From an uncultured Lachnospiraceae bacterium (GTDB lineage Bacteria > Bacillota > Clostridia > Lachnospirales > Lachnospiraceae), in the NCBI GenBank assembly GCA_910587095.1, contig CAJUMJ010000003.1:62001-126000 (forward strand): 64,000 nucleotides of DNA, read 5' to 3'. Of the stretch, positions 43,446 through 52,140 are shown in pieces (position 1 is the first letter of the stretch; the number at the start of each line of letters is the position of its first letter). The notes beneath the pieces are model-generated. The model made no database searches. It was not told the origin of the DNA and worked only from the letters and a program-made list of their open reading frames with translations. A program made the translations under genes and the position numbers.

Positions 43446-44402
43446 CTACTCTGTCATTGCATAGAAATAACTGTTTCTCTTTCCTACATTCTGGCTGCTT
43501 GCCGTGCTGGTCTTGCATAATTCCAGATAATCTTCCCTGTTTTCATAGTCATCCAGAAATGCATTAAGATTGTCTGCATAGGTTTTCTGCTTTTTGCTGT
43601 CTTTCAGACAGAGTGCTTCATTCGCTATTATCATGGGAACACTCACTTTTTTCAAGTTCTTATGTTTCTCAGGAATCGCTTCATCCAGCGCATCAAGGGA
43701 TGCCAGTATGATATCGCACAGCTCCTGATCATACCGCTGCTTAAAATCGTCAATAAACTGTATGATTGACTTTTTACTGAGATCAGCTACGCTTTCATCG
43801 GATATCAATGCAAGTGCCGCCAATATGACGCCCTGATCCTCTGACTTGCGAAGCTGTCCCTTTGTAAAATTCACCTTCTCCATAAAAGGCTTGCTTACCG
43901 CTTCATCCACGAATTTTCTTAAGTCTGCCCCCATATGCGCCCTGTACAGATTGTCGTTGGATAACTGCTGTCCATTGTTCAGCCTGCAGAAAATATCCTC
44001 TGTCTCCTGCTCACTGATCTCCTGATATACGTTGATCGTGATCTCCGCGTTTTTGATCGTATTCTGGACATCCTCATTCAGCTCTGAGAATTTCTTCCCT
44101 GCATAGTCATCCTCATAAGATTTATCCAGCCTAAATCCATCATTCAAAAAGGAATTCAGCACTGTTAGCCTCTGCTTGCCATCCAGTATCTCCCAAACAG
44201 TCTCGCCTTTCTCGTTTACTGTTTCTTTCGCAAATATGCCAGGAATGATGATCTCCTGTATGGCAGACAGAATCAGCAGAGACTTCTTTTTTCTGTCCCA
44301 CTGGTCCTGTTTTCTCTGGATACCTGTTTCCAGTATAATTTTTCCCTTTTTGATATCCCTTACAATCGACTGTACAGTTCTTGTTTTAATATAACTTTTC
44401 AT
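43446..44402 (-). CDS. DUF262 (GmrS/DndB-like ParB fold) protein
   Basis: The product is 318 residues behind GGAGG. N-terminal DUF262 features: QRKQDQWDRKKKSLLILSAI and WEILDGKQRLTVLNSFLNDG, where the DGKQRL loop corresponds to the DGQQRL nucleotide-binding loop of GmrSD and related proteins. Later: ETEDIFCRLNNGQQLSNDN. The DUF1524 HNH nuclease domain of full GmrSD enzymes is absent. The family works as NTP-driven restriction or sensor proteins. It lies 117 bases behind the NERD gene, same strand. Confidence 0.8.
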   Translation of the reverse strand: MKSYIKTRTVQSIVRDIKKGKIILETGIQRKQDQWDRKKKSLLILSAIQEIIIPGIFAKETVNEKGETVWEILDGKQRLTVLNSFLNDGFRLDKSYEDDYAGKKFSELNEDVQNTIKNAEITINVYQEISEQETEDIFCRLNNGQQLSNDNLYRAHMGADLRKFVDEAVSKPFMEKVNFTKGQLRKSEDQGVILAALALISDESVADLSKKSIIQFIDDFKQRYDQELCDIILASLDALDEAIPEKHKNLKKVSVPMIIANEALCLKDSKKQKTYADNLNAFLDDYENREDYLELCKTSTASSQNVGKRNSYFYAMTE

Positions 44403-44519
44403 TAACGGCCTCCTTTTTATGAAAATGATTTAGACAAATCTGATAGATTATATTATAAAGTGCCTTGCAGGATACCGCAAGATATTATGTTCATAAAATG
44501 ATAAAAATCTTAAGGTGTT

Positions 44520-45926
44520 CTATCCAATGACTATCATATACAGGACAACCATCGCCACCAGACCAAGTGGTATATTACACAACATGATTGTATAACTGAT
44601 TAATAATATTAACCTGAATTGTGGTGTCCATCCGAAAAATAAAATAGGCAGATACGGCAACAGGCAGAGTATTATCGTTCTGATATCTGGCTTTTTTGAT
44701 ACCCTTTTCTTCCTCTCTTTCACAGGCGTATTTCTTATGACTGCCCTCTGATATTCCTCAGCGATTTCATTATTATACAGGACATAGTTTGTAAAAACCC
44801 TCTCCATCTCCTCTATGCAGTCCATGATCCTCCACCTGCTGTTTACCTTAAAAGGCTGCGAACCTATATTGTGTGCGTTTAACAGGCTTTCAATCTTCCC
44901 CTGCACTTCTTTTGATACCGCCGCCAAATTCTGTATGGAATTAATAAACGTGTAAAATTCTGAAACACGGATGACATCGCTCTTACTCTCATTACTGATG
45001 CTGACTTTATTGTTTGCAATAAATATAACAGGAATCACAGGAATATTGCAGTCTTCCCCAAATTCCTGTACTAACAGCCTCTCCACCGCAAGGCAGTGCC
45101 TTGTATTCTGTTCTACTGGTGATTTATCAATCCGCTTTAAGATATTCCCGTTATGGATATCCTCGATCACCCACCTGCCGTCATTGGTAATATGCAGTCT
45201 CTGGTTCTCATTCCCATAGTTCTTTATTTCTGCTACGACAAGTCCCTTATCAGTAATGATATAAGCGTCAACCTCTGATGTGTTCCCCTGCGAATCAGCG
45301 GATTCCAAGACAATGTTCTTTAAAACCCTGTATTTCCCTTCATAAAGCCTTAACTGTTCGTTGACATATTCCTCTCCCGCAATCCCTTTTCTCAGGATCG
45401 CTATCTCCTTTTCTATTTCATCAAGTACCTTTGTATACTGATAATGGATCCTCTGCAGGTATTCTTCAGTGGGGAAATCCATCCCATTATTTTCAATATA
45501 CTTTTCCGCCTGCTTCAACAGGCTGTTAGGGCCGCCCTCTCTCATAACGCCGCTCTGTCTTCCAACCCGCATACCACTCTTATCAGGGGCATACTGCCCC
45601 TCAATCGGAAGCTGCCGTATCCTGTCAAACATGGCATTCCTGCGGGAAATAATCTGTTCCCTTTCCCCTTCCAGAAAAACAGCCGCATCTTCATTTTGCA
45701 TCATCATTTCTTCATAATAGTAATCCGCATTTGCAATAGACATCTGCAGTTCTACCAGATTAATGCCACGGGTAATTCCATATTCCGCTGCCTTTTTATT
45801 ACAGAATTCCTCCATCTCCCTGTCCAAAATCTTTTTCCTGTCTGGCAGGGCTGCTTTCCGCTGTTTTTCCTTCCTGTTCTCTGCAATCGTATTCCCGATG
45901 CCCAATAAACCATATGAAAATCCCAT
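44520..45926 (-). CDS. NERD-domain protein with C-terminal membrane helices
   Basis: The product is 468 residues behind GAGGAGG. A helical N-terminal part (1-150) is followed by a nuclease-related NERD domain: KGIAGEEYVNEQL, then VLKNIVLES and the catalytic-type core EVDAYIITDKGLVVAEIKNY (Asp...Glu-x-Lys). Residues about 425-468 form two membrane helices (IILCLLPYLPILFFGW, LIYTIMLCNIPLGLV-like region). The intact E-x-K suggests nuclease activity. It precedes the DUF262 gene; the pair may be a defence unit. Confidence 0.8.
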   Translation of the reverse strand: MGFSYGLLGIGNTIAENRKEKQRKAALPDRKKILDREMEEFCNKKAAEYGITRGINLVELQMSIANADYYYEEMMMQNEDAAVFLEGEREQIISRRNAMFDRIRQLPIEGQYAPDKSGMRVGRQSGVMREGGPNSLLKQAEKYIENNGMDFPTEEYLQRIHYQYTKVLDEIEKEIAILRKGIAGEEYVNEQLRLYEGKYRVLKNIVLESADSQGNTSEVDAYIITDKGLVVAEIKNYGNENQRLHITNDGRWVIEDIHNGNILKRIDKSPVEQNTRHCLAVERLLVQEFGEDCNIPVIPVIFIANNKVSISNESKSDVIRVSEFYTFINSIQNLAAVSKEVQGKIESLLNAHNIGSQPFKVNSRWRIMDCIEEMERVFTNYVLYNNEIAEEYQRAVIRNTPVKERKKRVSKKPDIRTIILCLLPYLPILFFGWTPQFRLILLISYTIMLCNIPLGLVAMVVLYMIVIG

Positions 45927-46125
45927 AAGTTCCTCCTCACTCCGTATTTTGCCATTACTTTTATCGTTTAAATCCTCTATTAAGCAGGTGCAATATATTG
46001 CCTATATTATCATGTCCTGAACCTTATTTCAAGGAAAATATATGCAATATTTTACTGCTAGCAATTATTTACTTATGTTTAATATTTTACATATAACATA
46101 AAATAAGGTTATCGGAGGTGTCCAT

Positions 46126-46392
46126 ATGATCAGCTACGATAACTTTTGGAATACAATGAAAAAAAGAGGCGTCACAAAATATTCCCTGATCTACCACTAT
46201 GGCATCAGCAGCAATACTCTCCGCCGTATGTCTCACGGGGAATCTATTACCACGTCCACAATCAATGAATTGTGCCTGATTTTACACTGTAAACCACAGG
46301 ATATACTGTCTTTTGAAATCACCGAAGAAGAAAAAGCCTTCACCGAACAGCGGGAAACAGAGGTTTCCATGAAGAAGAAAAAAAGAACCTAG
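46126..46392 (+). CDS. Cro/C1-type helix-turn-helix regulator
   Basis: The product is 88 residues behind GGAGG. HTH core SLIYHYGISSNTLRRMSHGE followed by STINELCLILHCKPQDILSF, typical of small Xre-type repressors. It is convergent with the BspA-like gene and divergent from the NERD-DUF262 pair, so it may control the latter. Confidence 0.85.
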   Translation: MISYDNFWNTMKKRGVTKYSLIYHYGISSNTLRRMSHGESITTSTINELCLILHCKPQDILSFEITEEEKAFTEQRETEVSMKKKKRT

Positions 46393-46420
46393 AATGAGAG
46401 TTCTAAGTTCTTTTTTTGAA
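46384..46420. terminator. bidirectional terminator
   Basis: AAGAACCTAGAA pairs with TTCTAAGTTCTT and runs into a seven-T tract; it overlaps the HTH stop. Confidence 0.75.
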
Positions 46421-46429
46421 GTGTTATAC

Positions 46430-48055
46430 TTATTTATATGTTACGGTAGATGTGCCACAGTCTGAAAACATCCAAGATGTACTTGCTTGTGAGGTTGACC
46501 ATTTCCCTTCAGTGGCATATATTGTTGTCAAGTTGCTACACCCATTAAACATATTACGCATTGCTGTAGCGTTTCTTGTATCAAAACTACATAAATCAAG
46601 AGTGGATAAAGTAGAACAGCCATCAAACATATATCCCATATTTGTTACTTTGCTTGTGTCAAAATTACTTACATCCAAGCTGGTCAAAGCAGATAAACCA
46701 TTAAACATTCCATCCATCTTTGTGACTTTACTTGTATCAAGATAATTAACATTCAGAGCAATTAAAGATTCGCATTGAGAAAACATGTAACTCATTTCAG
46801 TTACATTAGATGTATTAAAATGGCTTATATCCAAATTGGTTAAGGACTTGCATTTATTAAACATATTTTTCACATTTGTTATATTACTTGTATCAAAATT
46901 ACTTATATCAAGACTGACTAAGGATTCACAGCCTGCAAACATAAAAGTCATATCAGTAACATTACTTGTGTCAAAACTATCGAGTCCTTCTATAGTTGTC
47001 AGCGACTTACAATTATAAAACATAGCACCCATACCAGTTACATTACTTGTATCAATATTTCTGCTAAATTTAATGGATTTAATTCTTTCATTATTAGTAA
47101 ATTTTATATCCTCAGTCGCCGTATTAGGATGTGAATCTGCATTAAACATATATGCATAGGTTCTGGATTCATAATAACCTTGTTTATTACTCTTCAACTG
47201 TGTCTTATAAGTTTTTTCTCCAATCACATAATTCGCATACACAATAACATCCGTCTCAGAGCCTTTGTAATAATTCAATGTAATAATGTTATTGGTATCA
47301 TCTAAAGTATAATTCCAATTACTATAAGCATTTGCAGGAGCCGTTTCATACGGATCTGCTTCTTTTTCATGACAGTCAGTACATTCACCATTTTCAAAGT
47401 TGTGACCCTTTGCTGGTATTTCTTCTGTATAGCTGTCACCACAGTCGCAGGTAAATGTCTTTTCCCCTGTTTCCGTACAGGTTGGCTCTTTGGTGATGGT
47501 TGTCACATAATTATGTTTATGTGTCACATGAGTCTCCAGTTTAATTTCCATCTGGAAAATACCTCGCCATGCACCTGCAGTCAAATCTGGAGCGCTGACC
47601 ATGTTATCATCCTGCCTATAATTTTCAGCAACCTCTGTAGAATTCCAATGGAACTTATTATGTGTTACATTCGCCACAACATCCTCTTTCGTATTTTCAG
47701 ATGCCTGATCTTTCATATAAAAGTCAATGCTGTCTGTATCAGTGATCCCATCAACAGGCGCTACATAGACACATTGATCGGCATCAATATCACCTGAAAC
47801 TTTCACAGCATATGTAGACTGCTTCCATCCATCTAATACAATCGTCTTTGGAATCGTAACGAAGAAGCTGGATGCCTGTTTATAAGTTACTGTTATATCT
47901 TCAAGATTTCTTTCATTAACTGACAAGTCTTCTCCATCTAAAGTATTCTCTGTAATCACTGCATCCGCCGCATATGCTGGAAGCACATTACTGAATATCA
48001 TAGAAAAGCAGAGTAGACTTGACACCAACTTAGATATGTTTCTTTTTATATTCAT
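46430..48055 (-). CDS. secreted BspA-like protein with DUF285 repeats
   Basis: The product is 541 residues with the same plan as the 41652-43280 protein: signal peptide (to about residue 29), shared module (ASSFFVTIPKTIVLD, VKVSGDIDADQCVYVAP), a Cys-rich hinge (CTETGEKTFTCDCGDSY, CTDCHEK), then DUF285 repeats (NTSNVTEMSYMFSQCESLIA and similar). GGAGGAG precedes the ATG, and the start overlaps the stop of the wall-anchored gene as ATGA, so both are translated together. No anchor of its own. Confidence 0.8.
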   Translation of the reverse strand: MNIKRNISKLVSSLLCFSMIFSNVLPAYAADAVITENTLDGEDLSVNERNLEDITVTYKQASSFFVTIPKTIVLDGWKQSTYAVKVSGDIDADQCVYVAPVDGITDTDSIDFYMKDQASENTKEDVVANVTHNKFHWNSTEVAENYRQDDNMVSAPDLTAGAWRGIFQMEIKLETHVTHKHNYVTTITKEPTCTETGEKTFTCDCGDSYTEEIPAKGHNFENGECTDCHEKEADPYETAPANAYSNWNYTLDDTNNIITLNYYKGSETDVIVYANYVIGEKTYKTQLKSNKQGYYESRTYAYMFNADSHPNTATEDIKFTNNERIKSIKFSRNIDTSNVTGMGAMFYNCKSLTTIEGLDSFDTSNVTDMTFMFAGCESLVSLDISNFDTSNITNVKNMFNKCKSLTNLDISHFNTSNVTEMSYMFSQCESLIALNVNYLDTSKVTKMDGMFNGLSALTSLDVSNFDTSKVTNMGYMFDGCSTLSTLDLCSFDTRNATAMRNMFNGCSNLTTIYATEGKWSTSQASTSWMFSDCGTSTVTYK

Positions 48056-48921
48056 AATTTTCTTTTCTCCTCCCTATTTCTATTTTTTAGTAAACCAAAT
48101 GCAGAAGCAATCAATAGCACAGCATAGAAGAAGATATGGCTTTCATCCCCTGTCTGCACTCTGGAAATACCTGCATCTGCATTTCCATCAACTTGACCGC
48201 TGTTTTGGCTGTTATTCTTTTGATTGTTGTTATTTTGACGGTTATTATTAACAGCACTATCTTTTTCCTTAATGGTCACTGTACTGCTTCCTGTCACTGT
48301 CTTGTAATTGTCTTTCATAATTTTGTAGTAAACAACATAGGTACCTGGCTCTTTATACTCTGGTTTCTTTGAAGAATAATTTATTCCATCTTCACTGTAC
48401 AGGATCTTGCAGTCATCTGTCTTAACATCCATTTCTATGCTATGGTTTTTCCCATCATAAAAGACAATGCAATCATCTGCATCAAATTCAATCATTGCTT
48501 CTTTGATCTTTACGACTGCCGAGCCTAAGGTTGTTGTATATCCATCCTTTTCGACTTTATAATAAGTCACGTATGTCCCTACATTCGTATATTCAGGTTT
48601 CTTTGCCGAATAAGTTTTTCCATCTGTACTATACAGAATGGTTGCTCCCTCCGTCTTACAGTCAACAGTGATTCCATGTGATTTTCCATCATAGACACCT
48701 TCATAACCCGACGCCATAACTTCAAGTTCTGGATACTTTGGAATTTCTTCTGAGAAATCATAAGTTGACTTATAAATTACTTCACATTCAGCACTGGTTT
48801 CTTCTATACTTGTATCTACTGTCTGGACATCTGTGACTTCCGCATATACAGGCAATGATACAAATTCAAACAATGCCAGTGGGAGCAGTGCTGTTAATCC
48901 CACAAATTTCTTCTTTTTCAT
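48052..48921 (-). CDS. cell-wall-anchored surface protein with two YDG-like domains
   Basis: The product is 289 residues from the ATG at 48921 behind AAGGAGG; upstream codons are unsupported. Signal peptide to about residue 27. Two repeats of about 80 residues follow, each with VYDGKSHGITVD or FYDGKNHSIEMD and ending GTYVVYYKIMKDNYKTV-type strands, resembling MBG/YDG immunoglobulin-like domains. An Asn/Gln-rich spacer leads to VQTGDESH, a hydrophobic helix and RNREEKRKL, a sortase-type sorting signal. It may display or anchor the coupled BspA-like protein. Confidence 0.8.
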   Translation of the reverse strand: MKKKKFVGLTALLPLALFEFVSLPVYAEVTDVQTVDTSIEETSAECEVIYKSTYDFSEEIPKYPELEVMASGYEGVYDGKSHGITVDCKTEGATILYSTDGKTYSAKKPEYTNVGTYVTYYKVEKDGYTTTLGSAVVKIKEAMIEFDADDCIVFYDGKNHSIEMDVKTDDCKILYSEDGINYSSKKPEYKEPGTYVVYYKIMKDNYKTVTGSSTVTIKEKDSAVNNNRQNNNNQKNNSQNSGQVDGNADAGISRVQTGDESHIFFYAVLLIASAFGLLKNRNREEKRKL

Positions 48922-49150
48922 CTCTACCTCCTTATCTTCTATGGAACTTACATAAAAAAGTTTATTGAAACGTTTATGTAATATTGGGTTACACAAAATA
49001 ATTCCTCTATTGCTTCTTGTTGTCGCCTTTATCGTATACAGTTCCACGAAAAATATAATTTATATCTTCTCCGTGGACTGCATTATTATAGTTTAAAGAG
49101 TAGACAGGAATTTATAATTATAATGTGAATAACTCTACTTCTTACATAAA

Positions 49151-49178
49151 AATAAGACCTGCATATGCAAGCCTTATC
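49151..49178 (-). terminator. terminator of the stand-alone module gene
   Basis: ATAAGACCTGCA pairs imperfectly with TGCAAGCCTTAT, followed leftward by T-rich sequence, about 50 bases past the 49229 stop. Confidence 0.6.
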
Positions 49179-49228
49179 TTATTAAATATAAAACATTCTG
49201 TTTCTTAAAACTCTATTTTTATTAAAAA

Positions 49229-49744
49229 TTACTCCGCATCTGCGAGTGCGATATTGAAGTTAAAGGTTCCCTTCCAGTTACCTGCTGTAATAGTAGGAGC
49301 TGCTACATTACCATCTTTGGAAGTATCAGCAGTAACCTCAGCACTTGTCCAGTCAACAACATCCTGTGTTACATCTGCCTGAACATCTGCTTTCTTAGTT
49401 CCAATAGCAGCCTGATCCTTCATATAGAAATTGATTCCCTCAATATCTGTAAGTGCATCCTGAGGTGCTACAGTTACCTTCTTGTCAGAAGAAATATCGC
49501 CATATACTCTTACTGCATAATCAGAATCCTTAGAAACTGCGTCCAGTACAATAGTCTTAGGGATCACTACAGAGTAGGAGGATGCTCTTGTATACAGAAC
49601 CTCTGTATCTCTTGATGTTCCATCCTCTCCAACTTCTGTCTGTGAAATAGGATCATAATCTGTTGTTGCTGCGCATACAGGAAGAACACTTCCCATCATC
49701 ATTGTTCCTGCCATAACTGCTGTTAAAATTTTATTCTTATTCAT
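49229..49744 (-). CDS. secreted stand-alone copy of the IPKTI module
   Basis: The product is 171 residues behind AAAGGA. Signal peptide ends in LPVCAA. The mature part is one domain with ASSYSVVIPKTIVLD, VRVYGDISSDKKVTVAPQD, INFYMKDQAA and AGNWKGTFNFNIAL, which is the same module found at the N-terminus of both BspA-like proteins. No anchor or repeats. It may be a soluble subunit that polymerises with or competes with the larger proteins; this is inference. Confidence 0.75.
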   Translation of the reverse strand: MNKNKILTAVMAGTMMMGSVLPVCAATTDYDPISQTEVGEDGTSRDTEVLYTRASSYSVVIPKTIVLDAVSKDSDYAVRVYGDISSDKKVTVAPQDALTDIEGINFYMKDQAAIGTKKADVQADVTQDVVDWTSAEVTADTSKDGNVAAPTITAGNWKGTFNFNIALADAE

Positions 49745-50075
49745 TTTTATTTTTTCCTTTCGTTTCTCATTTTGAGATATTATTAATAATTATCTTTGCT
49801 GCTTTCGCATAGTTAAAGAATAACCAATGCTTACAGTCTAAAAGTTGTATAATCTTTTTCATTGTAAAGAGTGGTTTAAAAATTATTCATAAAAATATGA
49901 TTAATCTTTACACACATTTCACACGAAGTAATAGCACTTTATCTGTATATTCAGGAATTATTACGATTTTCTGCATTATCAAAAAAATTTTATTGATTAC
50001 TTATACTCATACAATCTTTCATAATTTATGGCACTTCTTCCGCTTAAAATATCCATTAACATAAGGAGGGGGATT
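49745..50075. other. AT-rich intergenic region
   Basis: Divergent control region for the 49229 and 50076 genes. No further gene, repeat or clear promoter was identified. Confidence 0.3.
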
Positions 50076-50453
50076 ATGAATTATCACGTATACAATATAG
50101 AAGATACAAATGCAAGAATTTTTAAAAAGAAACACTTCCAATTTGATTATATTGAACCTGATTCTTTTGAGAAAACGCAGAATAGCAATGACCTTTCTGT
50201 CATTGGCTGCATAAAACTAAAAGAAATAGCAAAAGAGGATGCCACTGATACAGTCGTTATCTCTAGCGGTATAACAGATCATTATTTTAAACTCATGCCA
50301 CCTGACAAAATGAAGCGCCTTAGAAAGAAGCACCTGATCGGCTATATCATGGTAGCAAAGGATACTTATGTTGCTGTCTATGAGCATAGCATAATGATGC
50401 CACTGCTCCTGTCCATTTCATTTCTGGCAGTATTCTGTGCCATTATATTTTAA
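50076..50453 (+). CDS. small tail-anchored protein of unknown function
   Basis: The product is 125 residues from the ATG behind AGGAGGGGG. The N-terminal ~105 residues are polar (MNYHVYNIEDTNARIF, VISSGITDHYFKLM); a single C-terminal membrane helix (PLLLSISFLAVFCAIIF) ends the protein, a tail-anchor layout. No family recognised. A strong terminator follows at once. Confidence 0.6.
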   Translation: MNYHVYNIEDTNARIFKKKHFQFDYIEPDSFEKTQNSNDLSVIGCIKLKEIAKEDATDTVVISSGITDHYFKLMPPDKMKRLRKKHLIGYIMVAKDTYVAVYEHSIMMPLLLSISFLAVFCAIIF

Positions 50454-50478
50454 AAGCAGGGGAAATCCCTGCTTTTAT
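50453..50478 (+). terminator. terminator
   Basis: AAAAGCAGGG pairs with CCCTGCTTTT at the end of the tail-anchored gene. Confidence 0.8.
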
Positions 50479-50609
50479 TATAAATTGAATCTTTCTAACT
50501 CCTGTATAGTACATTCTTTAAAGAACTGTCTGAAATACCTACTGTTAACCTTATATTTTGCTTCAAATTTCCACAATTAATTCTTCCATCTTGATGAATC
50601 AAACAACGA

Positions 50610-50641
50610 AAAAAGGATTGGCTTTATACCAATCCTTTTTC
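50610..50641. terminator. bidirectional terminator, ends the NYN gene
   Basis: AAAAAGGATTGG pairs perfectly with CCAATCCTTTTT. Confidence 0.8.
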
Positions 50642-50724
50642 TCCTATCTGGCTAAAAACTATTTTTAATAAAACTTATCTTAAATAAAACTATTTCCAAA
50701 AAACTTATCTTGGTTTTTATCATA

Positions 50725-51624
50725 TCATTTTACACCTGCATTGTCAACAGTTTCTTCACTTTTCTCTACAAGTTCTGTACTTTCTGCAATTATACTGTTT
50801 TCCCTCATTAGTAACTTAATCGTTGTATATCCATTGGTTGGTACCGCATCAATTAATTTTTTATCAATCATTGCATTTATAATTTCACCTGCATATACCT
50901 CTGATACTTTAAACTTACCAGCCACATCCGATCTTAACCATGAAAATCCATATGTTTTATTAGGATTATTTATATACCATTCAGAAATATGATCGGCAAT
51001 CTGATCAAACCAATAATCAGGTTCTCCTGCAGCTATATCAACTTTAAATAATTTTAGAATATCACAAGAAAAATCACAATATGAATCAAAATGTATAGTT
51101 TGGGCTGTATTCTGACTTGTATAATATAATTGAACCTTTTTCCCTTTATATTTAAGCCTACTCATTATGGGAATCATATCACTATCAGAAGTGACAATGA
51201 CATAGGTATCTATATTAGGCTCTTTATATGTCAATTCTATTGCATCAATGCTAAGTTCTATATCAGATGCATTTTTTCTATATTTATCATCTCTATTATT
51301 TCCATAAACATTCCTAATTTGAACACGCTGTTCTTGAAGTTTACGTAAGCTCACTTTTACTTGATCAAAATCTGCATATGCCCGAAATGATCTAATCTTA
51401 TCCTTTCCATATGTTTCATTAAAAAATTTACATATATCATATTCTTCATCTGTAACATCAATAGCGTATCTCTTCATTGTATGAAATAAATTATCATAAT
51501 CAATTAAGATGCATACATTTGAGACATCATCTACAATTTTAGATACATCTGATACTATTGAATTATCAACATTTAGATCTTTCAAAATAGTTTCCCCCAT
51601 AATCATCAATATTATAGCTTTCAT
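50725..51624 (-). CDS. NYN-domain nuclease with LOTUS-like C-terminal domain
   Basis: Up to 299 residues. The NYN (PIN-like) fold has its acidic residues in CILIDYDNLFHTM, ASDIELSIDAIEL and VIVTSDSDMIPIMSRLKYKG; such proteins cut RNA. Residues about 205-275 (YGFSWLRSDVAGKFKVSEVY, then AMIDKKLIDAVP) look like an OST-HTH/LOTUS-type winged helix that may bind RNA. The start is uncertain: no ribosome site precedes the ATG at 51624, and a TATAAT overlaps it, so a start at 51606 or 51600 or a leaderless message is possible. Confidence 0.75.
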   Translation of the reverse strand: MKAIILMIMGETILKDLNVDNSIVSDVSKIVDDVSNVCILIDYDNLFHTMKRYAIDVTDEEYDICKFFNETYGKDKIRSFRAYADFDQVKVSLRKLQEQRVQIRNVYGNNRDDKYRKNASDIELSIDAIELTYKEPNIDTYVIVTSDSDMIPIMSRLKYKGKKVQLYYTSQNTAQTIHFDSYCDFSCDILKLFKVDIAAGEPDYWFDQIADHISEWYINNPNKTYGFSWLRSDVAGKFKVSEVYAGEIINAMIDKKLIDAVPTNGYTTIKLLMRENSIIAESTELVEKSEETVDNAGVK

Positions 51625-51811
51625 TATATACCATAAATCGACAAAATGCTATCAAAACATTTGTTCAGCATCTGAAATGATTCTAGTCTCATCTACAATA
51701 TTGCTGTTGTATTTTCACTTTTATTATATATTTTCTTTATACAATTACTACTTTTTATTGCTTTTATCCACTTCTCTTCATTTGTAACACTACTTCCCTG
51801 CCCGCTTTTTC

Positions 51812-52047
51812 ATAAGAAAAGGGTATCAACTTCTAATCCAATAATTCCAATCCCTTTTCTTATAAAGTCTGAACTCGTGGATCTACGTTAGGAAACGGGT
51901 CTCGCCAATCTATGCTTTCCCCGCGCGCGGGCAAACCATGAACAGATTGTCTCACCCTTTCACTCCATGCAAAAAGCCACATGGAGTGATTAAGGAAATT
52001 GTTCCTGCCAGCAGAAACAATTTGTCTGCAAGCAGACAACCTTAATC
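51812..52047. ncRNA. candidate structured non-coding RNA between NYN and NACHT genes
   Basis: Successive structures: ATAAGAAAAGGG/CCCTTTTCTTAT (51812-51823 with 51852-51863); palindrome CCCGCGCGCGGG (51920-51931); ACTCCATG/CATGGAGT (51962-51987); and a three-way fold closed by GATTAAGG/CCTTAATC (51988-51995 with 52040-52047) that encloses two hairpins, AATTGTT/AACAATT and TTGTCTGC/GCAGACAA. The block is GC-richer than its surroundings and has no reading frame. On the plus strand it runs into a strong terminator. No known RNA family recognised; a DNA-level role (origin or attachment site) is also possible. Confidence 0.45.
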
Positions 52048-52055
52048 AGGGCCAT

Positions 52056-52098
52056 AAAAAATATGAGGACAGTCCACTGGACTCTCCTCACATTTTTT
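52056..52098. terminator. strong terminator of the NACHT gene and of the candidate RNA
   Basis: AAAAAATATGAGGACAGTCC pairs with the GGACTCTCCTCACATTTTTT side, giving a long stem with A and T runs on both sides. Confidence 0.8.
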
Positions 52099-52140
52099 AT
52101 TTGAGATGCGCTCGACCCGTTCGGGAAACTTTGATATAAT

